A stretch of DNA of 64,000 nt from Taxillus chinensis (taxonomy: Eukaryota > Streptophyta > Magnoliopsida > Santalales > Loranthaceae), in NCBI GenBank assembly GCA_023512835.1, contig CM042090.1, positions 12,555,343 to 12,619,342 of the forward strand, given 5' to 3'. Positions within the stretch are counted from its first letter, which is position 1; each line of letters begins with the position of its first letter. Shown one piece after another: positions 43,839 to 54,719 of the stretch. The position numbers and the translations under genes were made by a program. The notes under the pieces are model-generated. The model saw nothing but the letters and a program-made list of their open reading frames with translations, was not told the DNA's origin and did not search any database.

Positions 43839-44555
43839 CTGGTTATTGTTTTACTCTTGGCTCAGGTGTCTTCTCTTGGAGCTCGAAGAAGCAAGAAATT
43901 GTAGCACAATCCACTGCTGAAGCGGAATTTATTGCTGCAACTGCTACAGTTAATCAAGTTATATGGTTGAGGAAAATATTACTTGATCTTGATACGAAGG
44001 AGAAAGAAAAAACTGAGATTTATGTTGATAACCAAGCTGCTATTGCTATCTCTCAAAATCCAGAGTTTCATGGGAAAACTAAACATTTTGACATCAAATT
44101 GTTCTTTTTGAGAGAAGTGCAGAAAGAAGGCATCATTACTCTGGTTTACTAAAAATCTGAAGACCAACTGGCTGATTTGTTTACGAAACCTCTTCCAGTT
44201 AGCAAGTTTGAATCCTTAAGGTCAAAACTAAGTGTTTGCAGCTCTTAAAGCAAGGAGGAGTGTTATAAATTGCTTCAAAGCTGCTGTGCACGATTTTGCT
44301 GTGCACGTATTAGTGGCGTGCATACTTTATTTTTCTATTACAACACAATATTAGATCGTGGGTTATTTTTCTTTTATTTAAGGCATTAATTGATTAGTTA
44401 ATTGATTAGTTAAGAATGGTGGAATCATGATGTAATGGGTAATTTATTTTATGGCTTTAAATATTATAATTTCTTTACTGAAATTAATGCAGTTAGACAG
44501 TTTCTAAAATTTCTTCTTTCCTTCTATGCTTTGCTGTCAAATTCAAATATCAACA
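43836..44555 (+). mobile_element. 5'-truncated Ty1/copia element: RNase H end plus 3' LTR
   Basis: Right after the NLR fragment the plus strand reads a copia RNase H: GVFSWSSKKQEIVAQSTAEA, IYVDNQAAIAISQNPEFHGK, and, after one stop (TAA at 44150-44152), DQLADLFTKPLP. A polypurine tract (AAGGAGGAG, 44252-44260) follows, and then a probable LTR from TGTTATAA (44261) to TCAACA (44555), about 295 bp with TG...CA ends. Gag, integrase and reverse transcriptase are missing. The left border lies in the GATGAT run of the LRR, which offers microhomology. Confidence 0.8.
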
Positions 44556-45380
44556 GGCCTCTCTGTTTATCCGTGAAGTCAGCATTCACCAAATGTGCAC
44601 TCTTTGAACTGATTATTTAAAATGAAATATTAAAATAAGTACGCTTTTTAATGCCACCATTTGACCCACATTCTTATCCATAGCCATTTATACGGGAACG
44701 AGAAAAAACATCTATTTTGAATGATTATGCAATGTGTTCTGTGCATACCAGCATTGGCCTCATTGATTAAAGTTCATTGAAAAAAATAAAAATAAAAAGG
44801 TTTGGACATAAATAAAAGAAAAATCTATTGGTATATTAATTTATGTAGGAACATTCTTCCAAGTAATTAAGAAAGGTAGAAAATATTTGTGCACTTAACA
44901 ATTTAACATCAACATCATAATTCCACAATTCTATCACATGAGCAACAATTACTTCAAACCCAATAACAAGTCAACTTTCATTTGGTCATATTAAATTAAA
45001 TCAAATTTGACTACCATACATAGCGTGGATGATCCCCTTGTTTTTGAACTCAACCCAAAAATTTGACAATTAATTTATGCGTCACTGAAAGAAAAATTAC
45101 AGGAAAAAACATTAATTTCACATATTTGACATTTTTTTACGAAGAGCGCTTAACAATCACATAATGCTATAATAACCTATGTATGGAGTTTTTGAAGGAA
45201 AAGTTAAAATGGTAAACCCTGGAGAAAAGTAAGAAAAAGCCTACAAAATCTAAGTCAAGGCAAATCTTGTATTGTTTTATTTATTTATTTATTTATTTGT
45301 GTTTGAGAGTGGGGAGGAAGAAGAAAGTGGGGGAAAACATGAATAATACTTCGGGTTGGCGGCAATAAAATAAAATTCGG
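44556..45380. other. 3' flank of the CNL gene
   Basis: From 44613 this matches 42337 onward, the left copy of the duplication. It is non-coding and AT-rich and probably contains the CNL 3' untranslated region and terminator. No separate gene is seen. Confidence 0.6.
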
Positions 45381-48300
45381 TCAATCAAATATGGAATGGC
45401 CATCGATCTCGACGTTAGGAATGAACTTGACTTTGGGCCAATATCGTCGTCCTTTCCCCTTTGCGAATTCGGGAGCCAACAGCGGACAAGCATTGATATC
45501 TAAAGAGAGAAGCGAAGGAGGCAGCCACTGGTCTGGGATGGATGTCAAACCTGGGCAAGCCGAGATATGTAGGTGGTGGAGAGAGGTAGAGTTTTGAAAG
45601 GCCTCCGGGGACAACTTTTTGAAATTATATATCTCTAGAGAAGTTAAGGAGGGAGGCAAGGGAACACTGAAGAGCTGCTCGTCATTGCCCCCAATGGTAA
45701 GACTGCGTAAGTTGGGGGGGAGTGAGTTTGGGTTTGGGCCACCCTGTCCCTGTTGAATGGAAAGGAGACCTGCAGGCCAACCACTAATCCACAAATATTC
45801 AAGAACGGTGAGGTGGTGGAGGACGGAGGAGATGGACAGATCCCCCAGATTTTGGCAGCCTTGTATCGACAGAGACTTGAGACGACGGTGTACTAATCCC
45901 TCCGGCAGGGATTTCAGTTTGGGACAATCCCAAATGCGTACTGATTCGAGGGAGGGGGAGGAGCCTGGAGAAGTAAATCCTTGGGGATTGCTGCCTACTA
46001 CTAATGACTCCAGATTCTTACAGCCACTAATCCACAACTCTTTAAGCGACTCCGGTAGAGGCATTCCATTCCCATTCGCCCCCATGGAGGATGATGATGA
46101 TGATGACAGGCACGTGAGTAAGTCGCAATCCCAAATATGCAATGATTCCAGGGTGGATGGGAAACCCATCTCTGGGAGACAAGACAGCCTCATGCAATCC
46201 TCGATCCAAAGACTCCGAAGAGAAGCGAGGTCACTCGGCAGCTTCTCCAGCTTGTCACATTTAATTAGCCTCAATATCTCAAGCCCACAAGGCAACCCCA
46301 GACATTGTTCCTTTCCCCGCTTCTCTTCTTCTTCTTTTTCTTCTGACAAGCAAACAAGTTGGCAGCATTCCTTCACCACCAAAACACGGAGGGAGTTGAG
46401 AAAGTGAGACTTTTGTTTCTCCCCGTCATCCATCTTCCACAATGATGTCAGCTCTTCACACCCCCAAATCCTCAGTTCTTCAAGTTTGGGCAGCCCCTGT
46501 AGAACTACTCCCGGAAGATGCGTGAGCTTTGGAATGCTTACGATCTCCAAGGCTTCAAGGGAGCCGAGCATCATCATTTGGGGATGAGCCCCCACAACAT
46601 CTTTATTACTAACGATATTCATTCTCATCAATGCCAATCCAACAGCTTCTACCACATCCACCTTCTCAACCTTCAAGCTGCTAATTACTGAAGGCAGCAA
46701 TTGACTTGCATCTCCATCTTCCTTTAAACACCCCATCAACTCCACTTTGCATTCGCCAATATCCATCTCTAGGATAGACGGCCTTGGAAGTGCAACCAAC
46801 AACTCATCACATTTTCTAACTTGTAATTTCTGCACATTAATGCAATCTGGTAAGGACATGGACAATTTTGGGCAATTTATGACATACAATTCTTCCAAAC
46901 GAGTAAAACCACAGCCACCACCAGGGGGATACGACCAGGTAGACCAATTCTCCATAGACTCAAATTTCAAAATCTTCAGCGATGGAAAAGCTCCTCTCTC
47001 CTTCCCATAAAATTCTTCCCCCACGCACTCTATACCACCCATATATCCAATTTGAATTTCTTCCAAAAGCGGCAGCTTTCCCAGTTGTGGCAATGACGTG
47101 CACTTTCCACAATTTGCTAACTTTACCACCCTCATTTTTGAGAACCTATCATCCCCAACCCAGCCAGGGAAGGAAATACCACCGTAGCCACTGATAATTA
47201 ATTCTTCCAAATGCTTATGCGGTTGCAACTCCTCAAAGACATGGAAAGAAGCGCCGGTGCCTTGTAAATCACCATGATCAGAAATCCAATTTAATTCCAA
47301 TGAACGTAGGCCTTCTTTACTCATTAACTTTGCTTCTCTAGCCTCTTTAGAGTCGCGAACATTTTCAAGAGATGAAATTGAGATACTCCCTTTGAGATGT
47401 GATAAATACTTCAACTGACCAACACCTTGCTCCAACCCTTTGCCTACAATGAAATTAGAAAGCTTTTGGAGGCTGGTCAGTTTGCCCATTTCCGTGGGCA
47501 TGGCTACCAACTTAATGACACTGGAGCAATCAAGATTCCTTAAATTTATGAGCTTCCTCATTTGAGAGGGCAGCGTCTCAAGTCTCTCACACCCTTTCAG
47601 TTCCAATGTCTGCAAATTATAAAGGTTGCTTGTCGATTCGGGTAATCTTCTAATAAGAGTGTAAGAAAGGTCAACAAGCCTTAGATGTATTAGATTACCA
47701 ATATCTACTGGTAGTTCTCTAACATAATATTTTCTTAAGCAAAGAACCCGAAGATATTTTAGTTTCATCAACAATTCGAGTGTAACATAGCTCGTTAAAT
47801 AAGGTTCCCAAACATTACGGTCGAATGATTGGAATGCCCGCAAGTATTTTGTTCTTTCAAAGGCTTCGAATTCCATTTTGAGTCTAATATTGCGAAATGA
47901 CAAATATCGAGCTTGTTCGGGGATGCTATCCATTTCAAGATCTCCATCAAATTTCAAAGATGACTTACCGGCTACCATTTCAGCCATATCATTAATCAAG
48001 TCGTGCATGAGAAATCGAGACGGATCATTGAGCGACGGTTGGAAAAGTGATCGAGACACTAATTCACGAAAATACGTAGTACCCGTAACCTCTACTTGTT
48101 CACCTCTGTCGGGCAAAACTAAACCTTGACCCATCCACATCAACACGACCTCCTCTTCCCCAAATTCATAGTCCTCTGGGAGCACAGAGCAATACGAAAA
48201 GCAGCGTTTCAACTGTGGTGGAAGATGAAAGTAACTCAACATTACAACTGGAAGCATACCATCTCCCTTTCTCCCTGATAATTCATTTTCCAATACATCC

Positions 48301-49589
48301 CAGATGCTACTTTTTAATTTAGCCTCCCAACCCTGGCCTGGACTTTCGGCCCGCAAAATGCCAGCAAGTAATTTGGCAGTCAGCGGAAGGCCTTTGCACC
48401 TGTCCAAAATTTTCATACGGAAACGCCCTGCCTCTGACTCGAAATCGGGATTTATTCTATCAATTACATGTTGCAAGAATACCCACCAACAATCATCGTC
48501 GCATAAGGGTCTGGGGTGATGAATTTTCATGGGGTCATCAGTTTGCATCATGGAAGCCACTTTGTTGTCTCGAGTTGTGACTAATATTTTACTCCCCGGT
48601 GCTCCCACTCCAAATGGGGATCGAAGAGCGTCCCAATCTAAGTAGTTGCTGGTCCACACATCGTCCAATACAAGAAGGAACCTTTTTCCTCCTACCACTT
48701 CCTTGAGTTTAGACTGAAGTTTTTCCCGTCCGCTCAAATCGGAGGCTTCGCAAGTGAATGACTCCAGAATATCCTTCGTGATTCTGTTGACATCAAAATC
48801 GTCTGACACGCAAACCCGGGCTTTGATATCAAAAAGCAGCTGCGGCTCCTGCTCTTGTTGCGGCTCCTGCTCCTGCTGCTGCTTCTTGACCGAGTTGAAG
48901 ACATGACGAGCCAAGGTGGTCTTGCCTATGCCTGGCATGCCAACAATGGGAATCACCTCCACAGTTGTGTGCTTCCTGCTTTTTAACTGTTCAATAATCC
49001 TTTCCTTTTCTTGCTCCCTTCCGAACACCCGAGCATCGAACGCATGCGCAGTGGCTTCCAATGGTCTTTGCAGTATTGACAGCGGTGGTGAGGATGTATT
49101 GTCAGTGGGGAGTGTCATCTTCATGAGCCTACGCATCTCATCCATCCGTTCACAAATAGTGTCCAAACGACTGTTGAGCTCGTCCACGCCCTTTGAATGC
49201 ATGCCAGAAATGAATCCACAAACAACATCACGTACCTTTGTAACAATCCCAGGAATACAGCTAGAAACAGAAACAGAGCCGCAGTTGTTGTTGCGCCTGG
49301 CTGCCTCTTCCTCTTCCTGCATAGCCCTGGTGTTGACTTCATCCAAGAAGTCATCGGCATCGTAAGCCCAGTCCCTGACATCCTCCAACCACTTATTAAC
49401 CTTCGATTCTCGAAACAGCATATTCTCAGCATGGGTAATCACTTCGGTAATCATTTTGAGATTTGCTTCCAACTTCTTAAGACGGGAACGGATTCCTCGT
49501 CGCGTCGCGAATGCGAGCAGCTGGCGAGAAGCCAGCCTGTCGAACATCACCTGCATGAACGCCGATAGAAATATCTCCGCGACTGGCAT
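45381..49589 (-). CDS. CC-NB-LRR (CNL) disease-resistance-type protein, single exon
   Basis: An uninterrupted frame of 1402 residues from MPVAEIFLSAF. It is an intracellular immune receptor of the R13L4/RPPL1-like CNL class. The coiled-coil domain (1 to about 170) contains WLEDVRDWAYDADDFLDEV. The NB-ARC has the P-loop GMPGIGKTT (217-225), kinase-2 LLVLDDVW (305-312), RNBS-B GSKILVTTR (332-340), GLPL (400-403), the RNBS-D motif CFSYCSVLPEDYEFG (463-477) and MHD (528-530). All key nucleotide-binding residues are present. About 850 residues of LRR follow, ending with LPPSLLSLDINACPLL and a short tail. A Gln/Glu/Pro repeat (QQQEQEPQQEQEPQ, 237-250) is inserted between the P-loop and RNBS-A. An in-frame Met 222 bp upstream (49811) is possible, but the stretch it adds is hydrophobic leader-like sequence absent from the family, so I start at 49589. 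Confidence 0.95.
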   Translation of the reverse strand: MPVAEIFLSAFMQVMFDRLASRQLLAFATRRGIRSRLKKLEANLKMITEVITHAENMLFRESKVNKWLEDVRDWAYDADDFLDEVNTRAMQEEEEAARRNNNCGSVSVSSCIPGIVTKVRDVVCGFISGMHSKGVDELNSRLDTICERMDEMRRLMKMTLPTDNTSSPPLSILQRPLEATAHAFDARVFGREQEKERIIEQLKSRKHTTVEVIPIVGMPGIGKTTLARHVFNSVKKQQQEQEPQQEQEPQLLFDIKARVCVSDDFDVNRITKDILESFTCEASDLSGREKLQSKLKEVVGGKRFLLVLDDVWTSNYLDWDALRSPFGVGAPGSKILVTTRDNKVASMMQTDDPMKIHHPRPLCDDDCWWVFLQHVIDRINPDFESEAGRFRMKILDRCKGLPLTAKLLAGILRAESPGQGWEAKLKSSIWDVLENELSGRKGDGMLPVVMLSYFHLPPQLKRCFSYCSVLPEDYEFGEEEVVLMWMGQGLVLPDRGEQVEVTGTTYFRELVSRSLFQPSLNDPSRFLMHDLINDMAEMVAGKSSLKFDGDLEMDSIPEQARYLSFRNIRLKMEFEAFERTKYLRAFQSFDRNVWEPYLTSYVTLELLMKLKYLRVLCLRKYYVRELPVDIGNLIHLRLVDLSYTLIRRLPESTSNLYNLQTLELKGCERLETLPSQMRKLINLRNLDCSSVIKLVAMPTEMGKLTSLQKLSNFIVGKGLEQGVGQLKYLSHLKGSISISSLENVRDSKEAREAKLMSKEGLRSLELNWISDHGDLQGTGASFHVFEELQPHKHLEELIISGYGGISFPGWVGDDRFSKMRVVKLANCGKCTSLPQLGKLPLLEEIQIGYMGGIECVGEEFYGKERGAFPSLKILKFESMENWSTWSYPPGGGCGFTRLEELYVINCPKLSMSLPDCINVQKLQVRKCDELLVALPRPSILEMDIGECKVELMGCLKEDGDASQLLPSVISSLKVEKVDVVEAVGLALMRMNIVSNKDVVGAHPQMMMLGSLEALEIVSIPKLTHLPGVVLQGLPKLEELRIWGCEELTSLWKMDDGEKQKSHFLNSLRVLVVKECCQLVCLSEEKEEEEKRGKEQCLGLPCGLEILRLIKCDKLEKLPSDLASLRSLWIEDCMRLSCLPEMGFPSTLESLHIWDCDLLTCLSSSSSSSMGANGNGMPLPESLKELWISGCKNLESLVVGSNPQGFTSPGSSPSLESVRIWDCPKLKSLPEGLVHRRLKSLSIQGCQNLGDLSISSVLHHLTVLEYLWISGWPAGLLSIQQGQGGPNPNSLPPNLRSLTIGGNDEQLFSVPLPPSLTSLEIYNFKKLSPEAFQNSTSLHHLHISACPGLTSIPDQWLPPSLLSLDINACPLLAPEFAKGKGRRYWPKVKFIPNVEIDGHSIFD
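48836..48890 (-). repeat. CAG/GAG-type coding repeat in the NB-ARC of the CNL
   Basis: A near-perfect 18-bp duplication (GCGGCTCCTGCTC words on the plus strand), followed by a CTGCTGCTGC tract, encodes the Gln/Glu/Pro insertion just after the P-loop helix. Such repeats change length easily. Confidence 0.8.
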
Positions 49590-50835
49590 GTTGTTGCGAT
49601 TTTTCTGCTTTGTGTTACTAATTTGGTGCGATTGCGAGTGCGAGGGCCGGGGGGTTCTGAAATAAAAGGGTGATAACCCGAGAAACAGAGATGTGAAAGA
49701 AATGGTTTGTGGAAGAATGAGTGATTGAATGAAAAAAAAGAGAAGGCCCACACAAAGAATTGACGAATTATGAAGGAAAAGATCTTTTTGGGAATGACTT
49801 GTTTCACTCACTTACGTCTTTATTCCTACCCCAGATTCTCGGGGGTTAAGACAGCTTTTTATTCCTGTAGATTTTAAGACTAGTGTCATAATTTGTTCAA
49901 TTTGATAATATTTTCTTTGATTAGTTAGCCGCATTGTGTGTTATTACTTGGATGGCCATCTTGAGAATGGTTAGGGCTGCAAATCACTTGCTTTGAGAAC
50001 CTAAGCTATTTCATAACCAGAAAGAGTGTTCATGCCACTTGTTCCAAGATTGTTTAAATTGCTTCCAACTTACTGAAAAGGAAATTCTGTAATGGATCAT
50101 CTGCGCCTAGGAACAAGTACATGGTTCCCAAATATTGATTGCCGACAAAAAATACCTTTCGGGGCGTGAACTCTTGACATTGATGTGTACTTAAAATTAT
50201 AAAATATGTTTAAATGACCAACAAAATATTAGTGAGTTATCTATCTTTTTAATCATTTCTAAATTCTCAGAACCATCTAACAATTTGACGCTTATTAAAG
50301 CTAATGTTGCACTGCACATGAATGGGTGGTAAATTAATCTGGCAAAAGTCCTGCCAGAACTTTTGCTTAAGGTCTTCGTATTCAGAAACTGCTCCAAACA
50401 CCACGACAATGGTGCTCCCAGAAGCCTCTCTTGCCTCAGGCAGCCTATCATTCAACATATCCGCAGCCATTTGCATCCGTGAAACCAGCCCATAATCTTT
50501 CATTCATTCCAATTTCTGAAACCGGTAAAAGTTTCAACAACTCCATTAATTTTCATAACCAACTTACTGTAAAAATAGAATGCATCTCTATATTAAATCT
50601 TGATCATGAATATGAAATAAATATTCGTATTCATTTAAAACAACATTCCCAAAGTCAGACCACCACCGCACATCTGCTCCCTCCACAAAATAAACACTTT
50701 CAACAAGGAAGTACACACAAACACCCAAAATACAAACCAGACCACACCTACACGGTCCTGCAATCCTTCAAGCTTGATTGTGCAGACCATCTGCTCATGG
50801 AAATAATCACCACCAGCCTCAACCTGATCACCTAA
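49590..50835. other. Upstream region of the CNL
   Basis: Should include the CNL promoter. A protein-like stretch at 50267-50503 (minus) is listed separately. Positions 50640-50830 are CA-rich and show no gene. Confidence 0.45.
50267..50503 (-). pseudogene. Protein-like fragment of unknown family
   Basis: The minus-strand frame reads MKDYGLVSRMQMAADMLNDR, then PEAREASGSTIVVVFG and YEDLKQKFWQDFC. Composition and the amphipathic spacing look like a genuine exon rather than noise, and the codon use is less AT-biased than the flanks. I do not recognise the family. No neighbouring exon is evident, so it is probably a captured or decayed gene piece. Confidence 0.35.
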
Positions 50836-51016
50836 TGTTGGATTTCTGGTAAATCAAGAAATAAGCAACAGACCAAGAAACAAAGTGAAGAAGAAGAAGA
50901 TGGGTTCTTTAGACCCGTAATTTCAATATTGAAAAGTTAGTAAAAGTAGAGTGTTTGTTGACTATTTATAAGCACTCTTGTACATTTTGTGGAAAACCTA
51001 TTCAACCCTTGATACA
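50836..51016 (-). repeat. Probable 3' LTR of the minus-strand copia element
   Basis: On the minus strand it begins TGTATCAAGGG right after a purine/G-rich tract (CTTGCGGGGG) that follows the end of pol, and it ends CCAACA, so it has TG...CA termini and is 181 bp long. I found no matching 5' LTR near 54 kb. Confidence 0.6.
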
Positions 51017-53990
51017 CCCCCGCAAGATGGCACGTATGGGTCAGATACTGCCATCTTGACTAATAGTGGGAGAAACTTCGTGGATGACAATGGCTTCGTG
51101 AACATATCTGCTAATTAGTGCTGTGACCGAATAGGCATCAATTTGATCTCTCCTGCATTCACTTTATCACGAACAAAGTGACAGTCGATTTCTATGTGTT
51201 TTGTGCGTTCATGGAAGGTGGGATTGCTGGCGATGTGTACCTGGCTTGGTTATCACAAAATAAAAGAACCGGAGTAAGGCCGATATATAAAGATCGTGTA
51301 GTAGGCTGTAGAAGCCAGGAAATTTCAGCTGTGGTGGCTGCCATGGCTCGGTATTCTGCTTCAGCAGAGGATCGAGAAATAGTGGTTTGTTTCTTTGCCT
51401 TCCAAGAAACAAGTGAATCGCCAAGGAAAATACAATATCCGGTGGTTGATCTGCGTGTGTCAGGGCATGATGCCCAGTCGGCATCAGAGAAGGCACGCAA
51501 CTGGGAAGATGAATTAGAGGAAAATAGAAGACCTTGCCCTGGATGGCCTTTGAGATACCGTAGTAGATGATTGGCGGCCTGAAGATGAGGGACACGAGGT
51601 TGAGCCAAAAATTGAGTCAACTTGTTGACAATGAAGCGAATGTCGAGCCGGGACAAAGTCAAATAAAGGAGTTTTCCAACAAGTCGGCGATAGGAAGAGA
51701 TTGATGCTTGAGAGAGAAGGTCACCATCCGAACGAGAAAAATGTGAATTGGGGTCCATGGGAGTGGCTGTGGGTTTACATGCCAGATATCCTGTTTCCTC
51801 CAACAGTTGTAGAGTAAAGTGTCATTGGGAGAGGAATATACCATTATTCAGTGGCATAATCTCTAAACCAAGAAAGTATCGGAGAGATCCCAAATCTTTC
51901 AATTTGAATAGATCATTGAGCTTGTGTGTGAGGTCTGTGATGATGGACATTGATGAGCCAGTGATGATAATGTCATCCACGTACACAAGTAGGGCAGTGA
52001 ACGCATTGCCAGTGCCTTTAGTGAACAGAGAGTAGTGAAACCTAGCTGAAGAATAGCATGTGAGAATTTGAGATACCACTGTCGGGAGGCTTGCTTTAGG
52101 TCATAGATGGATTTATTTAGGCGACAAACAAATCTGGATGTAGAAGTGGGAGAGGATGGCGGTTGATACCCAAGAGGGAGATCCATGTATACCTCTTCAA
52201 AGAGATCCCCATGAAGGAATGCATTGTTAATATCCAGTTGTAGAAGATTCCAGTTATGAGCAGCAGCTACAGCAAGAAGTGTCTTCACTGTCACTAATTT
52301 AGCTACGGGAGAATAAGTTTCTGAGAAATCCAAGCCTTCTTGTTGGGTATAGCCTTTGGCAACTAGACGTGCCTTGTAACGCTCAACATTTCCATTCGCA
52401 TCGTATTTAATTCGATAGGTCCATTTGCAGCCAACTGTGTGTTTTCCAGGAGGTAAGGGCGTGACTGTCCATGTGTTATTAGTTGCCATGGCGTCTAGTT
52501 CATTCTCGCATAGCTGTGCACCAAGCCTTGTGACTTCGGGCTTCGTGGTAAGTGGAGGGTTCAATATGAGAGGAGACCGTTAGGGCAAAGTGGCGATGTC
52601 GGGGTGATAAAGAAGTATATAAAATATAATCTGTGATAGGATATCGGGGGAACGGAGTTGTGGAGTGTATGTTAGATGAATCAGTGACGTGGAGTAGATG
52701 GTGGTGGTAATTACGTAGGTACCCTGGAGGTTTTGTGGATCGGGTGGATTTACGAATAGGAGGAGCAACCGTGTCATTAGGAGCAGGGACAGGAGGAGAT
52801 GAAGGTGGAATATCTGACGTAGTGGAGGAGGAAGGTGGATGCTATAAGCAGGCGGCTCAAGATTAGGAATAAGAGGTAGAACAAGATCGAGAAAGGGATC
52901 GATAATAAGGTCTGGATCTGTGACAGCATGAAAAGGATAGATGTCTTCATGAAAAACGGCATCTCTGGAGATGAAAATAACTTTGGTTTGAAGGTTATAA
53001 AATGTATATGCTTTCATGCCTGGTGGGTAACCAATGAAAATGCATTGTTGAGCCCGTGGTTAGAATTTTAGGCGATGGGATGAGAGCGTGGACACAAAGG
53101 CCAGACAGCCAAAAGTACGAAGAAAAGAGTAATCTGGGTCTTTTTGATATAGAACATAAAATGGGCTCTTGTGGTGTAATAAAGGTGTTGGGATACGGTT
53201 AATGAGAAATGCAGCAGTAAGAACGCATTCAGACCAGAGTGTTATTGGTAGTTTAGACTGAAAGAATAAAGAACGTGCAACATTGAGGAGGTGTTAGTGC
53301 TTGCATTCAACTACTGAATTTTGTTGAGGACGCTCTACACATGAATATTGGTGTAAGATTCTATGGGTATTGAAAAAATCAATGAATGAAAGCTCTGGGG
53401 CATTATCAAAACAAAAGACTTTAAAAGTAGTATGGAATTGTGTTTTTACGAATTGAAGAAATTGAGGAATAATAGTGAGGGCATCGGATTTATGCTTGAG
53501 GAGGTATATCCAAGTGAAGCGAGAACAGTTATCAACTAAAGTGAGGAAGAAACGATGTCCAGCATGTGATGGGGTCTGATACGGGCCCCATATGTCACAG
53601 TGTATAAGATCGAATGGTGATGCAGAGAGATGGTTGTTTGAGATAAAGGGTAAACGATGCTTGTTTGGCTAAAGGGCATATGTAGCAGGGTTTAATATTC
53701 TGAATATTAAATTCCCCACAATTCAATTGAGAAGACAAAAGACGCAGAGAATTAAAAGATATATGGCCTAAGCGATGGTCCCAGGTGGTGACTGGAATTG
53801 TGGTTGTCGAAACCTGAGAAGTGATTTGAAAAGAGTGGGAAGGATGTAGAATATAGAGACCATTGATCATGTTGCCCTCAGCAATGATTGTAGTATGTTG
53901 GTTGAAAATAAGCCAATAAGAAGAGGACATGTGAATTGAGATATGTGGGAGAAAGAAGAGGGCGGCGGCTAGGGTTTGTGACTCTCCTTT
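50836..53990 (-). mobile_element. Decayed Ty1/copia retrotransposon, 5' end missing
   Basis: Minus-strand order is normal for copia. GAG-pre-integrase comes first (53930-53595: WDHRLGHISFNSLRLLSS, CYICPLAKQ). Integrase follows (about 53600-53040: CDIWGPYQTPSHAGHRFF, VDNCSRFTWIYLLKHKSDA, FDNAPEL), then reverse transcriptase (52564-51822: [28 protein letters not shown]) and RNase H (51803-51030: SSAEAEYRAMA, LFCDNQA, then shifted [20 protein letters not shown] and LADMFTKPLSS), and the 3' LTR. There is a frameshift inside the reverse transcriptase near 52050, an in-frame stop near 51820, another shift near 51260, and stops in integrase. Gag proper and the 5' LTR are not visible; the element stops near 53990, next to the gypsy sequence. 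It is inactive. Confidence 0.88.
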
Positions 53991-54719
53991 TTTCTGTGTT
54001 TAAGTATTTTTTAACTGCTGTCTTTGAGTTTTTGGGATCGGCAGGATGATCCGGATTTCAAAAAATCTCGAAAAAATTGTTTCCGGACTCGGGGCGTCGT
54101 GACGAGCGACCCCATGTCAATTTTATTTGAAAACGACTCCATTTTTACGCTAAGCCTGTACTGCGACTATTTATTACCGAAAAATGTATTTATTTTGATT
54201 TTTATTGAAAAAGGCCCCGGGCGCAAATATATGCAATATATATGTCAAAATTCTCAGAACGACGAGTAGAATGAGATTGTGAGGTTCGTGACCTGATCCG
54301 GAGTGTCGTTTGAAAAGTCAATTACTGTTTTGACCTCCGCTGGCGGCCCGAACGTCGTTTTGACCACATTTTCCCCGTTTGACCTCACAATTGGGCGCGG
54401 TTGATGGCGTTGATCATCGAATTTGATTTTCTATCGCCTAGGACCGGCTCTTTGGCAAGTGAGGGCCTTTCGCATAATTTCTTGAAATTGGGCACTTACA
54501 GCTTAGCGATCACAACTCCATCGTTCTACAAAATTTCAATAAACGAGGCGGCGTAGAGGAAAAATTGGATTTGATGAAATGCGTCCAACCCGGACAAAAT
54601 AGGGTCCAACAATCTGCCCCTCTTTGTGTATCGTTTGTGTACAAATGGTGCACAAAGATAGGACGGACTTATTTGGACGGGTTGAGCCGCTACACAGCTC
54701 ACCTGTTGTCGAGCGGTGG

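Noticed and set aside
43493..44152. Apparent 219-codon fusion of unknown protein and copia RNase H
   Set aside because: The first half is the antisense of NLR LRR sequence. Only the part after about 43836 is coding (copia), so this is a chance read-through across a breakpoint.
45757..46407. Plus-strand frame of 216 codons
   Set aside because: Antisense shadow of the CNL LRR. The same frame appears over the duplicated fragment, as expected from shared sequence.
49590..49811. 74-residue N-terminal extension of the CNL
   Set aside because: In frame but hydrophobic and low-complexity, and unlike CNL N-termini. The family-type start is at 49589.
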